A stretch of DNA of 64,000 bases from PGZG01 sp046292765 (GCA_046292765.1 JBKBQA010000005.1:213532-277531); one strand, 5' to 3'. Positions 9,701 through 18,513 are shown, counted from the first letter of the stretch. Numbers and translations: made by a program. Notes: generated by a model not told the origin, from the sequence alone.

Positions 9701-12700
9701 GGTTTGGTCCGTGCGCTCGCTTTCCTTGCTCGAAAGCGTAATGCTCGCAGAGACGTCCAGAAAGGCCAGCTCCGGCAGCACGAAGCTCCCCACACCCAGC
9801 GTAGTGGCGACCGCTTTGGCAAGTTCCTTGACCGGCCCGCGCAGGCTTCGGGTGGTTTCATTCCAGTTGCTGTTTTCAAGCTCGACCGTGCCAAGGGTGA
9901 TGTTGTTCAGGCTGCCACGGTCAATCACCAGATTGCCCTCGTCATCCTTGAGCATGGCGCCAAGCTCATCGGTGGCAATGGTGGCTTCTCCGATACGCAA
10001 AGTATCCTTCGCCACCAGCATGCCTGCGTTCAGGTAAACGTCACCCCGCGCATTGATCGACAGATCCCCACCGGAAGACAGCCCCGCCATCGCCAGCGTT
10101 TGGGTGCTGCTGCCCCTGTCGTTGGTTTTTATCCGGGCGGCATTCTTGTTGATGGTCTGAACACTCTCATAGTCCGTGTTCACGCCGGATTCGATCAGCA
10201 CATGGGTGCCGGCGCGGACGGCGACGCCTTCCTCGCCACGACCGGTGGAGGCCAGCAAAGACACCGCGCCCTTTTCTGCTTCCAGTGTGAGACTGCCGCC
10301 GGCGTAGAGCTGGCTGCCTACCTGCTCGGTGGTGCGGGTTTCGGTGATGACTTTCTTGCTGCTCAGGGTGCCGCGTGAGCTTTCTCGCAGATAGCTTGAA
10401 TAACGGTCTTCCACTGCCTCAATGCGCAAATCATTCCCGGCAAAGAGACCAACATCGGTACCACCGGTGAGACGAGCACCAGCGAGCACGATATCGCGCT
10501 CGGCTCCGATCAGGGTGTCGAGGATACTGGTGAGCTCGGCACCGAGGTGGGTGATAGCGTCCAGTCTGTTGGCGGCGGTGGTGTTCTGGTTGTAGCTGCG
10601 CCGAATCTGCAACGCATCTACCCGGACATTGCCCCCCGCCAAAATGGCGAGCTGCTCGGCAGACAGATTGGCCCCGTGAATCTGCACATTGCCTTCCGCG
10701 CTCATGGCCAGTCTGCCACTCGCCTCAATGCGACCCTGCTCTCCCGTGAAGGTGTAGATCTGGGTACCGGACGTGACCTGCTTCTGAAGGGTTGCATGGA
10801 CGATATCGCCCCCGGCTTCGAGAGCGATGTCATGACCGCGGATCACACCACTGCGATTGATGATGGCATCAGTTGCGGTCAGTGCGAGGGCTTGACCGGC
10901 CTGAAGGGTGCCGGTGTTAAGGATGTCGCCCTGATTGGCTGTGATGGTCAGGTTTTCAGCGGCGCGTACCGTCCCGCCCCCGGCATAACTATCGACGTCG
11001 ATATCCACGTTGCGACCGGCAATCATTGCATCAGGCGCCTGGATACCACCGACCAGATAGACCACCGGCACCAGCACACGGAAACCGGCCACTTCCCGCT
11101 CTTCCAGCCAGATGATGTCGGTTTGCAGCGTGTTGATCTGCTCTGCCGACAGCGATACGCCCACCGATAACTGCAGGGACTCGGCCGCCGCGATGCCCTG
11201 ATCCATTAACTGCAGGAAAAACTGCTCGCGCTCCTGCTGCTCCGCACCCGCCAGCACTGGCTGGCCAATCAGGGCAGACTGCAGCAGGTTAAGCTCATAA
11301 AAGCTGTCTCCGAGCAGACGCTGGCCCGGCTCGGGATTCCAGCCAAGTCGATCCAGCATGTAGGCCGAACCCATAAAGCCAGTGCGGGTGGCGAACAGGG
11401 GGTTGGTTTCGATCAGGTAGGGATGATCCGCGCTGCCACTGTAGACGAACAATCCATTGCGGCCGGGCAACGGCAGGCCCACGGCAAGCGGATCCAGACG
11501 ATACAGCTGCTCATCCTGCGGCGATTCACCACGGAGATAGGACTGGGTGTTGGCAAAAGAGAAACCCTCTTCGGTGGTACCGTTACCCACCGCGCCAGCA
11601 CCATTGATCACGACATTGCCGCCAGCAGCAATCAACGCACCGACAAGGGTCTCGAACAGGGTCTCGCTGGTCTCGAACCAGTGCTCACCTTCGATGCCAC
11701 GGTTACAGCGCACACGGGACGGGGCACAGGCTTCTGGATACTCCTCGCTACTGATGGTGGTGTAGGTATATTTCCGGTTAGGCTCAAGCGAGCCGCTGGT
11801 TTGCACATACCACGAACTGTCGGTGCGGGTAACTTCCAGGAGGTCAACATCGTAGCCCCGGTTTTCCAGTCGGCCGGCATTACCCTCCGCATCTGCGCGC
11901 AAGGTGATGGTGGTGTTTTGCCAGGCACCGAGCAGGCTGTGGAGATTCTGGATGATATGCGCGTCCAGCGTCAGATCGGCTCCGGCCAGAATGACGCCGC
12001 GTACCGGCAACAGCGCCAGATCCTGCTTTTGATCGTCGGGGATATACTGTTTGCGAATGGAATCCCTGTAGGCACGGGGGCGGCAGTAATCCTGTCGGTT
12101 CTCAAGGAAGCACCGCTGGTTTTCGCTTTCGCCCTCACCCAAATCTGGCCACGACTCGAGCGGATCCGTCCACTCAAGCGTTCCCAGGTATTCTCCGGCC
12201 CCGGTGTTGGTTATCTGGTGGGCCAGCAAGCGGATATCACCACTGAGGGTGCCAATAAAACCGGCCTCATTCACTATTTTGTTTGCCAAAACAGCAGACA
12301 AGCCAGCGATGGCGATATCCGTCATCGCATAGATATCTGCTGCGTTGTAGAGATCATCAGTCTCGATCCGGATGCTGTTGCCTGCCAGCATCAGGGCGTC
12401 GGCGCCATTGGCGACCAGATTGGCACCGATGACCAGATCATCGCGGGCAGCGAGGGTGCCAGTATTCAGGAGCCGCTCCGCCTTGATACTGAGCTCCTCG
12501 GAAGATGTCAGGCTGCCGGCGTTCTCGAAGATGCGGCCTGCTTCGAGCCGGCCACTCCCCGCCAACCGCCAATCACTTCCCTCCTCCACCACGATATCGC
12601 CCGCACTCTGCAGTAGCAGCTCGCCGGCTTGTACCTCGCCGCGATGGCGATAATCGTCCACCTGCATGGCAAGCCGCCCGGTGGCCTGGATACTGCCGTC

Positions 12701-13987
12701 GGTGTTGTCGATGGTCTGGGCATTCAGGGTCAGGTGGCGACCCTCGATGATGCCCGGGTTGCGCAGCGCCTGTGCGCTGTTGATGGTGGCCACGTCGACG
12801 CTGATCACGCCCTGGTTGTCGAGGCGATCCAGCTCGGCTGTGAGCAGGCGACCGGTCAGGGCGGCGTTATCGGCGATGGCCAGCTCCTGCGCTTCTATCT
12901 GAATACGGCGGGCTTCAGAGGTGTTTGCCTGCAGGCGGATATCGCCCTCTGCCCTCAAATCAAGACGGTCCCGTGCCGTGATCGCATCGTCGGCAACAAT
13001 GCTATCGGCCTGCACACTGACGTCATCGCCAGCGCTGACGCGAGTGAAGCGCAGAGCGCCGTTGGCGGTGATTTCCACATTACCCAGCTGGGCGGCCACC
13101 GGCGCATCCAGATGCACGCCGACTCCGGCATCACTGGCAATCAGGCGAATGCGGTCGCCGTAGATGCCACCCAGCGCCGATGAGCTGATGGCGAACTCGG
13201 GGGCAGTGTCGGGCACGGCGTCGTTGGCTTCGCGGGACAAATCGCCGTAGGCCACCTGTTGATGACCGGCAATGAGATTGAGGTCGCGCCCCTGAATTTC
13301 CGCGTTCAGGCGGATCGCGCCGGCAATAACATCGAATCGCGAGGCGCCCTGCATGCGCGCGCCTGCACCATTGATATCGATGCGGCCGCCGCGCACGTCA
13401 AAGCCACGCAGATCACCGTCGTGGAGCTGGGGGATGCCAGTGGTCAGGGTTCCCCGCACCGTGTTGATAAAGCCGCAACCATCACAGGTGATGCCATAGG
13501 GGTTGGCCAGCACCACCTCGGCGGCCCGGCCGCCCACTTCGATGGGCCCCAGCAACGAGGACGGGTTGGCGGACACCACCTCATTGAGAATCAGGCGGGC
13601 ATTGCCCGACGACAGATGCGGGTTCGCTTCGATGTAGCCGCCGATATCGGTGCGCACCACCTCACGGCTGTTGTTCAAAATCACGCCCTGCTCGCTGACA
13701 TCGAAGGTGCCATAGCGATTGTGCGACAGGCCCGAGGTGGTGGGAGTGGCGATATTGACAACCATGGTGCCATTGGCGGATTGATCCAGCCCGGTGCGGC
13801 CATCCGCCGGTTGCACATCGGTGGCGTACAGCATCGCCGGCTGCAGCGCGATCAGGCACGATAGCCACAGCGACAGCAGCCGCTCGACGACGCTGGTACG
13901 GCGGGTATCAGCCTGGCTAATAGCCAAAGCGTTCATGTCTCTGGTCATCACTCGTCTCCCTGAGCGTTGCGATGTGCTTTGCTTCAT
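6713..13987 (-). CDS. Filamentous-hemagglutinin-family TpsA exoprotein with hydrolase-like C-terminus
   Basis: About 2424 residues. The start at 13987 overlaps the stop of the preceding gene (ATGA) and has AGGTGA just upstream. A long N-terminal extension leads to a signal peptide (VVERLLSLWLSCLIALQPAMLYA), then the TPS secretion domain with SGLSHNRYGTFDVSEQGV and NPYGITCDGCGFINT. A long beta-helical region of hemagglutinin-type repeats follows, with an Ala-rich coiled stretch (ERARRALSEAERSYD) about two-thirds along. The last ~250 residues carry NHSQGNLL with Ser2270, SGDFVGQ with Asp2333 and SSPHSNYS with His2400, the order and spacing of an alpha/beta-hydrolase triad. The VENN pretoxin motif of classical CdiA is absent. 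It should be exported by the TpsB encoded two genes upstream and remain on or near the cell surface. Confidence 0.9.
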   Translation of the reverse strand: MKQSTSQRSGRRVMTRDMNALAISQADTRRTSVVERLLSLWLSCLIALQPAMLYATDVQPADGRTGLDQSANGTMVVNIATPTTSGLSHNRYGTFDVSEQGVILNNSREVVRTDIGGYIEANPHLSSGNARLILNEVVSANPSSLLGPIEVGGRAAEVVLANPYGITCDGCGFINTVRGTLTTGIPQLHDGDLRGFDVRGGRIDINGAGARMQGASRFDVIAGAIRLNAEIQGRDLNLIAGHQQVAYGDLSREANDAVPDTAPEFAISSSALGGIYGDRIRLIASDAGVGVHLDAPVAAQLGNVEITANGALRFTRVSAGDDVSVQADSIVADDAITARDRLDLRAEGDIRLQANTSEARRIQIEAQELAIADNAALTGRLLTAELDRLDNQGVISVDVATINSAQALRNPGIIEGRHLTLNAQTIDNTDGSIQATGRLAMQVDDYRHRGEVQAGELLLQSAGDIVVEEGSDWRLAGSGRLEAGRIFENAGSLTSSEELSIKAERLLNTGTLAARDDLVIGANLVANGADALMLAGNSIRIETDDLYNAADIYAMTDIAIAGLSAVLANKIVNEAGFIGTLSGDIRLLAHQITNTGAGEYLGTLEWTDPLESWPDLGEGESENQRCFLENRQDYCRPRAYRDSIRKQYIPDDQKQDLALLPVRGVILAGADLTLDAHIIQNLHSLLGAWQNTTITLRADAEGNAGRLENRGYDVDLLEVTRTDSSWYVQTSGSLEPNRKYTYTTISSEEYPEACAPSRVRCNRGIEGEHWFETSETLFETLVGALIAAGGNVVINGAGAVGNGTTEEGFSFANTQSYLRGESPQDEQLYRLDPLAVGLPLPGRNGLFVYSGSADHPYLIETNPLFATRTGFMGSAYMLDRLGWNPEPGQRLLGDSFYELNLLQSALIGQPVLAGAEQQEREQFFLQLMDQGIAAAESLQLSVGVSLSAEQINTLQTDIIWLEEREVAGFRVLVPVVYLVGGIQAPDAMIAGRNVDIDVDSYAGGGTVRAAENLTITANQGDILNTGTLQAGQALALTATDAIINRSGVIRGHDIALEAGGDIVHATLQKQVTSGTQIYTFTGEQGRIEASGRLAMSAEGNVQIHGANLSAEQLAILAGGNVRVDALQIRRSYNQNTTAANRLDAITHLGAELTSILDTLIGAERDIVLAGARLTGGTDVGLFAGNDLRIEAVEDRYSSYLRESSRGTLSSKKVITETRTTEQVGSQLYAGGSLTLEAEKGAVSLLASTGRGEEGVAVRAGTHVLIESGVNTDYESVQTINKNAARIKTNDRGSSTQTLAMAGLSSGGDLSINARGDVYLNAGMLVAKDTLRIGEATIATDELGAMLKDDEGNLVIDRGSLNNITLGTVELENSNWNETTRSLRGPVKELAKAVATTLGVGSFVLPELAFLDVSASITLSSKESERTDQTLQAGSQLIGNDILLVAQDTVTLTGATLMADEEQGSVVALADKILLDTAVTETTHTVIDQEQSAAGIGPSLSRDEVGLGGLQLTDHTATTTTKTVNHTGTSISGNQILLQADSVISLINADITATGKDGSLTLDSQAVIVTGVQDTREVTHAEKTEVTTVTVGVRNAYVDAAYAVKALKDATEEVDRARRALSEAERSYDRGEISAGAREDYRAMLALAMANLVQADLAAAQALAAGAAGAMAGGTGFYVSGSAQHSETSITSTDTQKAWQGSTLSAANMSISADVASIIGSQITASTLTLDAGSILLGAGTNSQSSTFEQDSKSVGGSMSTSGAGSWSANVGYNEASSSSEATQHVNTQLNVGHLNSTSDSLTLRGAVITANTANIVTDTLTVESLQDTHKSENSSMGVNLGVGAGTDSVGKPQSGSGGANFAKGDSEGAITGEQTAILIGNGADSQIIANHTNLIGGMIANATWEIPEGADENAAPVLVDHGQLNFTTDTLTVENLRDYSRSSQTGAGLQVSASTTTISATDEGHRMEGQTQATIGGGNVLVGGIALDEHEDFAELNRDIDKGQIVTLDQQTGAMNGSVTLDNRMFTEAGRAEIKDQHANLGTNMQAVIGGVGSEINLGINLGVRIAGVDNPAATTEKIDDKLGWWGLIPAGLNNGGLLAQLAGQFLPGSDAHQQQMVGATADSPYVLANPEMGWVPITETPGYYLMNPAQQESMANVVVSTNPIAIAAGTATYQNSTNGMLNTPALAMYNAVTQTHDLLADLGQSILVTLNYNPTRGFLADGLESLHDKTAIWSGQSWMATNVAVDTGIFANQVMLARGNEWANFANHSQGNLLNFSGLLAVGLDKDIVFGPPDRPNFTWNMFGSPVNSGAFDTYLRDNDMLLTSSSVNSGDFVGQGLGGNNGLYVYGKDGQDFNVVHYFSKNSGSLVTDRVTAVSLEQAQQPSGSGSLLDLFGSSSPHSNYSCVARCGAEPPRITLPSVNQE
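7079..8713. repeat. Large direct repeat, copy within full-length tpsA
   Basis: Partner of the repeat at 4330-5913. It covers the last repeat region of TpsA and most of the hydrolase-like domain. Recombination between the copies would delete the first lipoprotein gene and place the variant C-terminus and its own lipoprotein behind the full-length front. Confidence 0.85.
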
Positions 13988-15516
13988 GGTGTCACCTGCA
14001 CATCCACATAGAGGTCTTCGGCACACTGGCCGGCAAAGTCGGCGTCCGGTCGCGGCACCAGATCGGCATCACAGTCGTACCAGACAAAGGACGCCACCCG
14101 GGCGGCATCCGGGGTATAGAGCGCAAGCACCATACTCACCAGTCCGTCCTCGTCATCGCTGATGCGCTGCACAGTGACCAGCACCGACGAGAAGCTGTAT
14201 GCGTGCTGGGCATCAATCTCCACCCGCGCTGACCAATAGGGGCCAGCGACATACAGCGTTTGCTCGCTCAGCTGACCACTCTCATCGCGCAGCTGATAGC
14301 TGATGCTCTCGTCCGGGAACAGCCAGCGCGGGTAATCCACTGCCGCCCCCGTGTCCGCCTGCGCCAGCACACGATCTTCCGTCGCGGTAATGAGGTAGCT
14401 GTCACCCCCACTGTCCTGCGCACGGAAGCCGTCCTGCTCCCGCTGCCAGTAGATCTGCAGATCGTCGGGGTAGCTGTCCAGACGGCCAAGGTAATAACTG
14501 AACCCGTCGAAGCTCTGGTTGGTCGCAACCGGCGGGACAAACCAGGCAAAGAAATCGAGGCCCGCCGGTTCAGGCGGCTGCTCGCCCTCTTCGTCTCCCT
14601 CGTCTGCGTCACCGGCGTCCGCTTCATCATCGCCCGCGTCATCGTCAGGCGCCGGCACGGGATCATCACGCACCAGAATCAGACGCGGCGCCTCGGTGGG
14701 ATCAATTGGATCCGCGGGATCTGTTGGATCGGTTGGATCTGCGGGATCGGCAGGGTCCGAGGGGTCGCTCGGATCCGCGGGATCACCCGGATCGGTCGGA
14801 TCAGTTGGATCTGCCGGATCAGCCGGGTCCGCCGGATCGGTCGGGTCCGCCGGATCGGTCGGCTCGATCACCTCCTGATCCCGGCTTAGCACCAGCACTT
14901 CATCGGCGTGGCCACAGGACTGATACACATTGAAGCTTGCCGACAATGATGCGGGCTTCGGGCAGACGTCATAGCTCAGGGTGGCCACCAGACCAATACC
15001 GCGGGCGTAAAGGAACAGGTTCAAGGTGTCGGCCTGCCAGTGCAGCAACTGGATTACGTCGCTGTAGGTTCGCAACGGTTCGCCCTGCCAGTACACCGTG
15101 GCGAGCGGCAGCGGTCCGAGCAGGTCGAACAGCGTTGCCGTGGTCACGGATGAGCTACGGGCAATCTGCTGAACACCGCTGCGGCGGACAAATCGGGGCC
15201 AGTGGCGTTGCTCCCCGGCCTGCAATTGCTCCCTCACGGCACTGGCATCAACGACGACGAGGCCGCTAAGCCCGGCATCGGAACTGAAATGCCAGCCGCC
15301 TTCCTGAGCGCGCCAACGGGTGCGTTCAAAGTCGCCGACCAACTCTGTATCGGTGCTGTCGCCGAGGTAGAGGTCGTAATACTGATCGCGCTGGGAGGCA
15401 GGCAACAGGTATCCGGCCAGATCGGTCTGCTGCGCGCCACGGTCAGCACCACCACAACCGGCGAGTGCCAGCAGCAGCACGAGTCCCATTGCACGCGCAT
15501 CCCTGATCAGGCTCAT
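13984..15516 (-). CDS. Lipoprotein with Asp-Pro repeat tract, inside the two-partner secretion operon
   Basis: A 510-residue predicted lipoprotein (lipobox LALAGC) between tpsB and tpsA. It starts 16 bases after the tpsB stop with GAGGAGCGG upstream and overlaps the tpsA start by four bases. Residues about 1-215 form one globular part with a Cys pair (YDVCPKP, YQSCGH). A tract of about 18 three-residue units ending in Asp-Pro follows, then an acidic Asp/Glu-rich linker, and then a second globular part (FDGFSYYLGRLDSYPDDLQIYW, SISYQLRDESG, YTPDAARVASFVWYDCDAD). No family recognised. Its position suggests an accessory factor in secretion or surface retention of TpsA, or a stalk-like surface protein. 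Confidence 0.75.
   Translation of the reverse strand: MSLIRDARAMGLVLLLALAGCGGADRGAQQTDLAGYLLPASQRDQYYDLYLGDSTDTELVGDFERTRWRAQEGGWHFSSDAGLSGLVVVDASAVREQLQAGEQRHWPRFVRRSGVQQIARSSSVTTATLFDLLGPLPLATVYWQGEPLRTYSDVIQLLHWQADTLNLFLYARGIGLVATLSYDVCPKPASLSASFNVYQSCGHADEVLVLSRDQEVIEPTDPADPTDPADPADPADPTDPTDPGDPADPSDPSDPADPADPTDPTDPADPIDPTEAPRLILVRDDPVPAPDDDAGDDEADAGDADEGDEEGEQPPEPAGLDFFAWFVPPVATNQSFDGFSYYLGRLDSYPDDLQIYWQREQDGFRAQDSGGDSYLITATEDRVLAQADTGAAVDYPRWLFPDESISYQLRDESGQLSEQTLYVAGPYWSARVEIDAQHAYSFSSVLVTVQRISDDEDGLVSMVLALYTPDAARVASFVWYDCDADLVPRPDADFAGQCAEDLYVDVQVTP
14699..14860. repeat. Nine-base tandem repeat encoding Asp-Pro units
   Basis: Eighteen tandem nine-base units of the form GGATCNGNN on the plus strand. 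In the lipoprotein frame each encodes one residue plus Asp-Pro (TDP, ADP, SDP, GDP or IDP). Because the unit is a multiple of three, copy-number change would lengthen or shorten the linker without shifting the frame. Confidence 0.9.
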
Positions 15517-15532
15517 TTCTTCCGCTCCTCTG

Positions 15533-17209
15533 CTACCAGCTCAAGGTCATGCTGCCGCGAACCACATGGCTATGGGCCGATTCGCGGGTGGATGCCCTGT
15601 CCAGCGGCGTGCTGGCCTGCAAACCTGCTCGCATCCGCTTCCAGGTCAGATCCGTACCGGCGGTGAGGCTGACCAGACGATCAAACGCCGGCTCGTTGCT
15701 GATGGCCGGAATCCATCCGCTTTCCACCAGCACAAACGGCCGCCACAGCAAGCGGCCACCTGCGGTGGCCGGGCTGATGGCATACTCGGCGCTCGCCAGA
15801 TGACCGCTGTTGCCGGTAACGCTGATGTCGTCATAGCCCTTGACCCGCGACGCCAGCGACCAGCGCTGCAGCGGGAACAGGTCATTGTCGGAATGCTGGC
15901 TATCGAGGCGGAATCGGAAAGTGCCGCGCTGCCATGTAAGCGGATATAGGGCACTTGCTGTAAGTAAAAGCCGATGATTATGGGCGTCAGCAATGGCGCC
16001 CCCACCGGCCAGCGCGGCGGCTGGGCCGTGGCCCGTGCTGTACTCCGCCGTGATTGATCCGCCGGTTTGCCAGCGCTTCCAGCGACGCTCCCCGTCTAGC
16101 CTCACGCCCCAGGTCGACAGCTGGTAGCTGCTCACCTGAATGGTGGCACCCTCAATCGCGTTGCCAACATCGCTGTAACTGGCCAGGCCCGCCATACCGA
16201 CGCGGCTGAAACTGCTGCGGTAAAGCACCCGGCCAGCCTCAAGACGAGTGGTATCGGTCTCCCCGGTAGCATCGAAGCGCTCGAGTACGCCCTGCACCCT
16301 GTTCAGGTAAGCCTGACGACTAAAGCCGGCGGACAGCTGCCAATACCCCACCCCGAGGTCGTAATCGAGACCGGCGCCCCAGGCCTGATCCGACACGGTA
16401 CGGTGGAGATCGGTGTTGGCAGACAACACCAGCCGGTCGGTGAGGCCGAAGGGCGAGCCGATCTCGACGTTGGCCAGCGCCGAACCCTGCAGGGTGCTGC
16501 CGTAAGCTTTTTCATTGATGATTAACGCGCCGCCCAGCCGCGGTCCCTGTGTGCAGCTCATGGCCAGCACCGACATGCCATTGGCACTGCCGGGACGAAT
16601 ATCAAACGAGGATTCCAGCCCGCGTACCCGACCCAGGTTTTCCACCGCCTGTTCAAGATCCCGCAGATTGAGCAGACGACCCTTGCGCACCGGCAGTGCC
16701 AGCCTCACCTGTCGGGGTGACAGACCCTCGGCCAACACCGACTCGACCCGGCCGGGCACCAGCATGAACACCAGTTCTCCATCGGCAAGATCCTGCTCCG
16801 GAATCAGCACTCGGCTGGTGACATAGCCACGGGCGGTCAGCACTGCGTTGAGCGCCCGATGCAACTCCTGCAGGGCAGGCACGCCGAGGCACTGCCCGCG
16901 CACCTCGTTAATCAGTGGTTCAAGCTGAGCGCGCAAGCGCACAGCGGGATCGCCCAGCCATTCAAACCGGATCGATTCGATGTTCACGCAGGGACCAACG
17001 ATGTCAGGCAGGTTCAAGCCCTCAGGCGCGGGCTCGGCGGGAAGATAAACATCCTGTTGACGGCGGTCGTCGCGACGACGCTGTTCTTCCTGGAGACGAT
17101 CGAACAGATCCTGCTCCGGGGTACGTTCGGCAGCATGCAGCTGGCCGCCGCCGAACAACGACAACAGCAGAACAATACGCACATTGAAGGAGTGCAAAAG
17201 TCCGTGCAC
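15533..17209 (-). CDS. TpsB outer-membrane transporter (ShlB/FhaC family)
   Basis: About 558 residues, the usual length for two-partner secretion transporters. After a signal peptide (LLLSLFGGGQLHAAE) and a charged helix (QEEQRRRDDRRQQD) come a POTRA domain (VNIESIRFEWLGDPAVRL ... GYVTSRVLIPEQDLADG ... LVPGRVESV) and a 16-strand-type barrel with ShlB features (GGALIINEKAYGST, the conserved RVKGYDDISVTGN loop, and a final strand ending in aromatic SW). It translocates the TpsA encoded two genes downstream across the outer membrane. The frame opens far upstream, through a low-complexity stretch antisense to the next gene; I chose the GTG at 17209, with AGGAAG upstream, because it gives a normal signal peptide. 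A GTG at 17182 is possible. Confidence 0.87.
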   Translation of the reverse strand: MHGLLHSFNVRIVLLLSLFGGGQLHAAERTPEQDLFDRLQEEQRRRDDRRQQDVYLPAEPAPEGLNLPDIVGPCVNIESIRFEWLGDPAVRLRAQLEPLINEVRGQCLGVPALQELHRALNAVLTARGYVTSRVLIPEQDLADGELVFMLVPGRVESVLAEGLSPRQVRLALPVRKGRLLNLRDLEQAVENLGRVRGLESSFDIRPGSANGMSVLAMSCTQGPRLGGALIINEKAYGSTLQGSALANVEIGSPFGLTDRLVLSANTDLHRTVSDQAWGAGLDYDLGVGYWQLSAGFSRQAYLNRVQGVLERFDATGETDTTRLEAGRVLYRSSFSRVGMAGLASYSDVGNAIEGATIQVSSYQLSTWGVRLDGERRWKRWQTGGSITAEYSTGHGPAAALAGGGAIADAHNHRLLLTASALYPLTWQRGTFRFRLDSQHSDNDLFPLQRWSLASRVKGYDDISVTGNSGHLASAEYAISPATAGGRLLWRPFVLVESGWIPAISNEPAFDRLVSLTAGTDLTWKRMRAGLQASTPLDRASTRESAHSHVVRGSMTLSW

Positions 17210-17297
17210 GATGATGGTTCTTCCTGAGTTCCCCCGGCGAGCGCGCGCGAGTATAGTCGCGCCGCCGTATTTCGCCAACGCCATCAGTCGTGCTGCC

Positions 17298-18509
17298 ATG
17301 AATATCAGAATATCGACCTGTATCAACACCGCAATTACGGGCATTACTGCGACGATTTTCGCAGCTGCCAGTGTTGCGGCGGAGCCGAAATGCGCCAGAG
17401 ATATCACCGTGATATCAGTCGAGCAGCCACCGGCCGTGGCTACTGATTTGCTAGCAGCACTCACCGGCACAATGACCAGCGAGTCAGAACGCATAGCAGC
17501 ACTTGAACGCGCCTTGCAGACACCCCCACAACATCATTCAGCGCTGTTATTGCACGATCGTGCTCGGCTGGTGCTGGCGGGAATCGAGATTGATCGCCAG
17601 CAGTATGCTCGGGCGAGGGCACAGTTAGTCCGCATTACCACCGACAGCCCCATGGCAGCGCGCGCCGGTTTACTGGTGGCGGAAAGCTGGCGGCTACAGG
17701 GCGACGAGGAGACATCACTGCAATGGCTTCTCCGTGTCGGCCGCCATTTTCCGGATGACATTAACGCGCTGCAGGGATTACTGGCCGCGGCGGAGCATTT
17801 CGACGCCGCTTCGCATCCCGGCAAGGCCATCGCCGTTTACGAAGAGGTCATGGAGAAATCCTTGCAGGCACTGAACTCACTGGCCGCGCTACCCGCTGAT
17901 CGCGATGCCCGCATCGGCACCGTTATCTTCCGGACTCAACCCATGCCAGCAGCACTGCGCCATAGCATCGCCAGCGCCATGATCAGGCAGTCGCCGTCGC
18001 TGGGCGAAACCCGGCGAGTGCATCGTGATGCAGGAAAGGAGTGGCAATGTCTGCTGCTTCAGCAACAACAGATCGACAACCGACATCAACAGCTGCGCCA
18101 ACACCTGAGCCAACTTGATCAGGCCATCCGCGAAGCCGACGACACCCTGGGCCTGCTCGCTGCCGAGATGACCGCCATCGAGAAACGCATTGTTGGCAAT
18201 GATTTTTCTGCAGATCAAATCGCCATGAGACAACGACTGAGTCAGGGCAGAAATGACACGCTGCGCCTGAATGCGGAGCGACAATACTTGGCGCAGATAC
18301 GCGACACCCTGCCCGCCGCCCTCGCCACCACCGAGGCGCGACTTGATGCCATGACCGCATTGCTTGCAGAGATACACGACCAGAGCGCCACGGAACTGTT
18401 CAGCCTGACGGATGCGGCCATCAATCTGGTGATGGCAGAGTTTCGCAATCTCGCAGCGGAAAGCCAGCGACAGGCAGCTGAGGTGCTGATACGGCAAAGC
18501 CGCCAGTGA
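17298..18509 (+). CDS. Exported coiled-coil protein with TPR-like front, unknown function
   Basis: About 403 residues from the ATG at 17298, which opens a signal peptide (MNIRISTCINTAITGI... ASVAAEP). Earlier in-frame starts would overlap the tpsB start region and lack a signal. Residues about 60-190 look like helical TPR-type pairs (ARAQLVRITTDSPMAARAGLLVAESWRLQGDEETSLQWLLRVGRHFPDD), and residues about 250-400 are rich in Gln and charged residues with heptad character. It is transcribed divergently from tpsB across about 88 bases, so the two may share regulation, and converges on the mltF-like gene. I do not recognise a family. A periplasmic scaffold or secretion helper is possible but unproven. 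Confidence 0.7.
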   Translation: MNIRISTCINTAITGITATIFAAASVAAEPKCARDITVISVEQPPAVATDLLAALTGTMTSESERIAALERALQTPPQHHSALLLHDRARLVLAGIEIDRQQYARARAQLVRITTDSPMAARAGLLVAESWRLQGDEETSLQWLLRVGRHFPDDINALQGLLAAAEHFDAASHPGKAIAVYEEVMEKSLQALNSLAALPADRDARIGTVIFRTQPMPAALRHSIASAMIRQSPSLGETRRVHRDAGKEWQCLLLQQQQIDNRHQQLRQHLSQLDQAIREADDTLGLLAAEMTAIEKRIVGNDFSADQIAMRQRLSQGRNDTLRLNAERQYLAQIRDTLPAALATTEARLDAMTALLAEIHDQSATELFSLTDAAINLVMAEFRNLAAESQRQAAEVLIRQSRQ

Positions 18510-18513
18510 GAAT

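Noticed and set aside
7874..10378. 834-codon open frame on the plus strand
   Set aside because: It lies entirely antisense to tpsA, whose domains are clear. Its Gly/Val/Ala-rich product is the usual shadow of a GC-rich gene and has no family motif.
6713..13987. Classical CdiA with VENN pretoxin boundary
   Set aside because: No VENN motif is visible in the C-terminal third, and the end is hydrolase-like rather than a nuclease or pore toxin, so I do not name the gene cdiA.
14699..14860. Possible CRISPR array
   Set aside because: The repeats are nine bases, contiguous and in frame with a coding sequence; there are no spacers.
14260..14889. 209-codon frame rich in repeated Gly-Ile-Arg units
   Set aside because: Antisense reading of the Asp-Pro repeat in the lipoprotein gene; the minus-strand frame has a lipobox and operon context.
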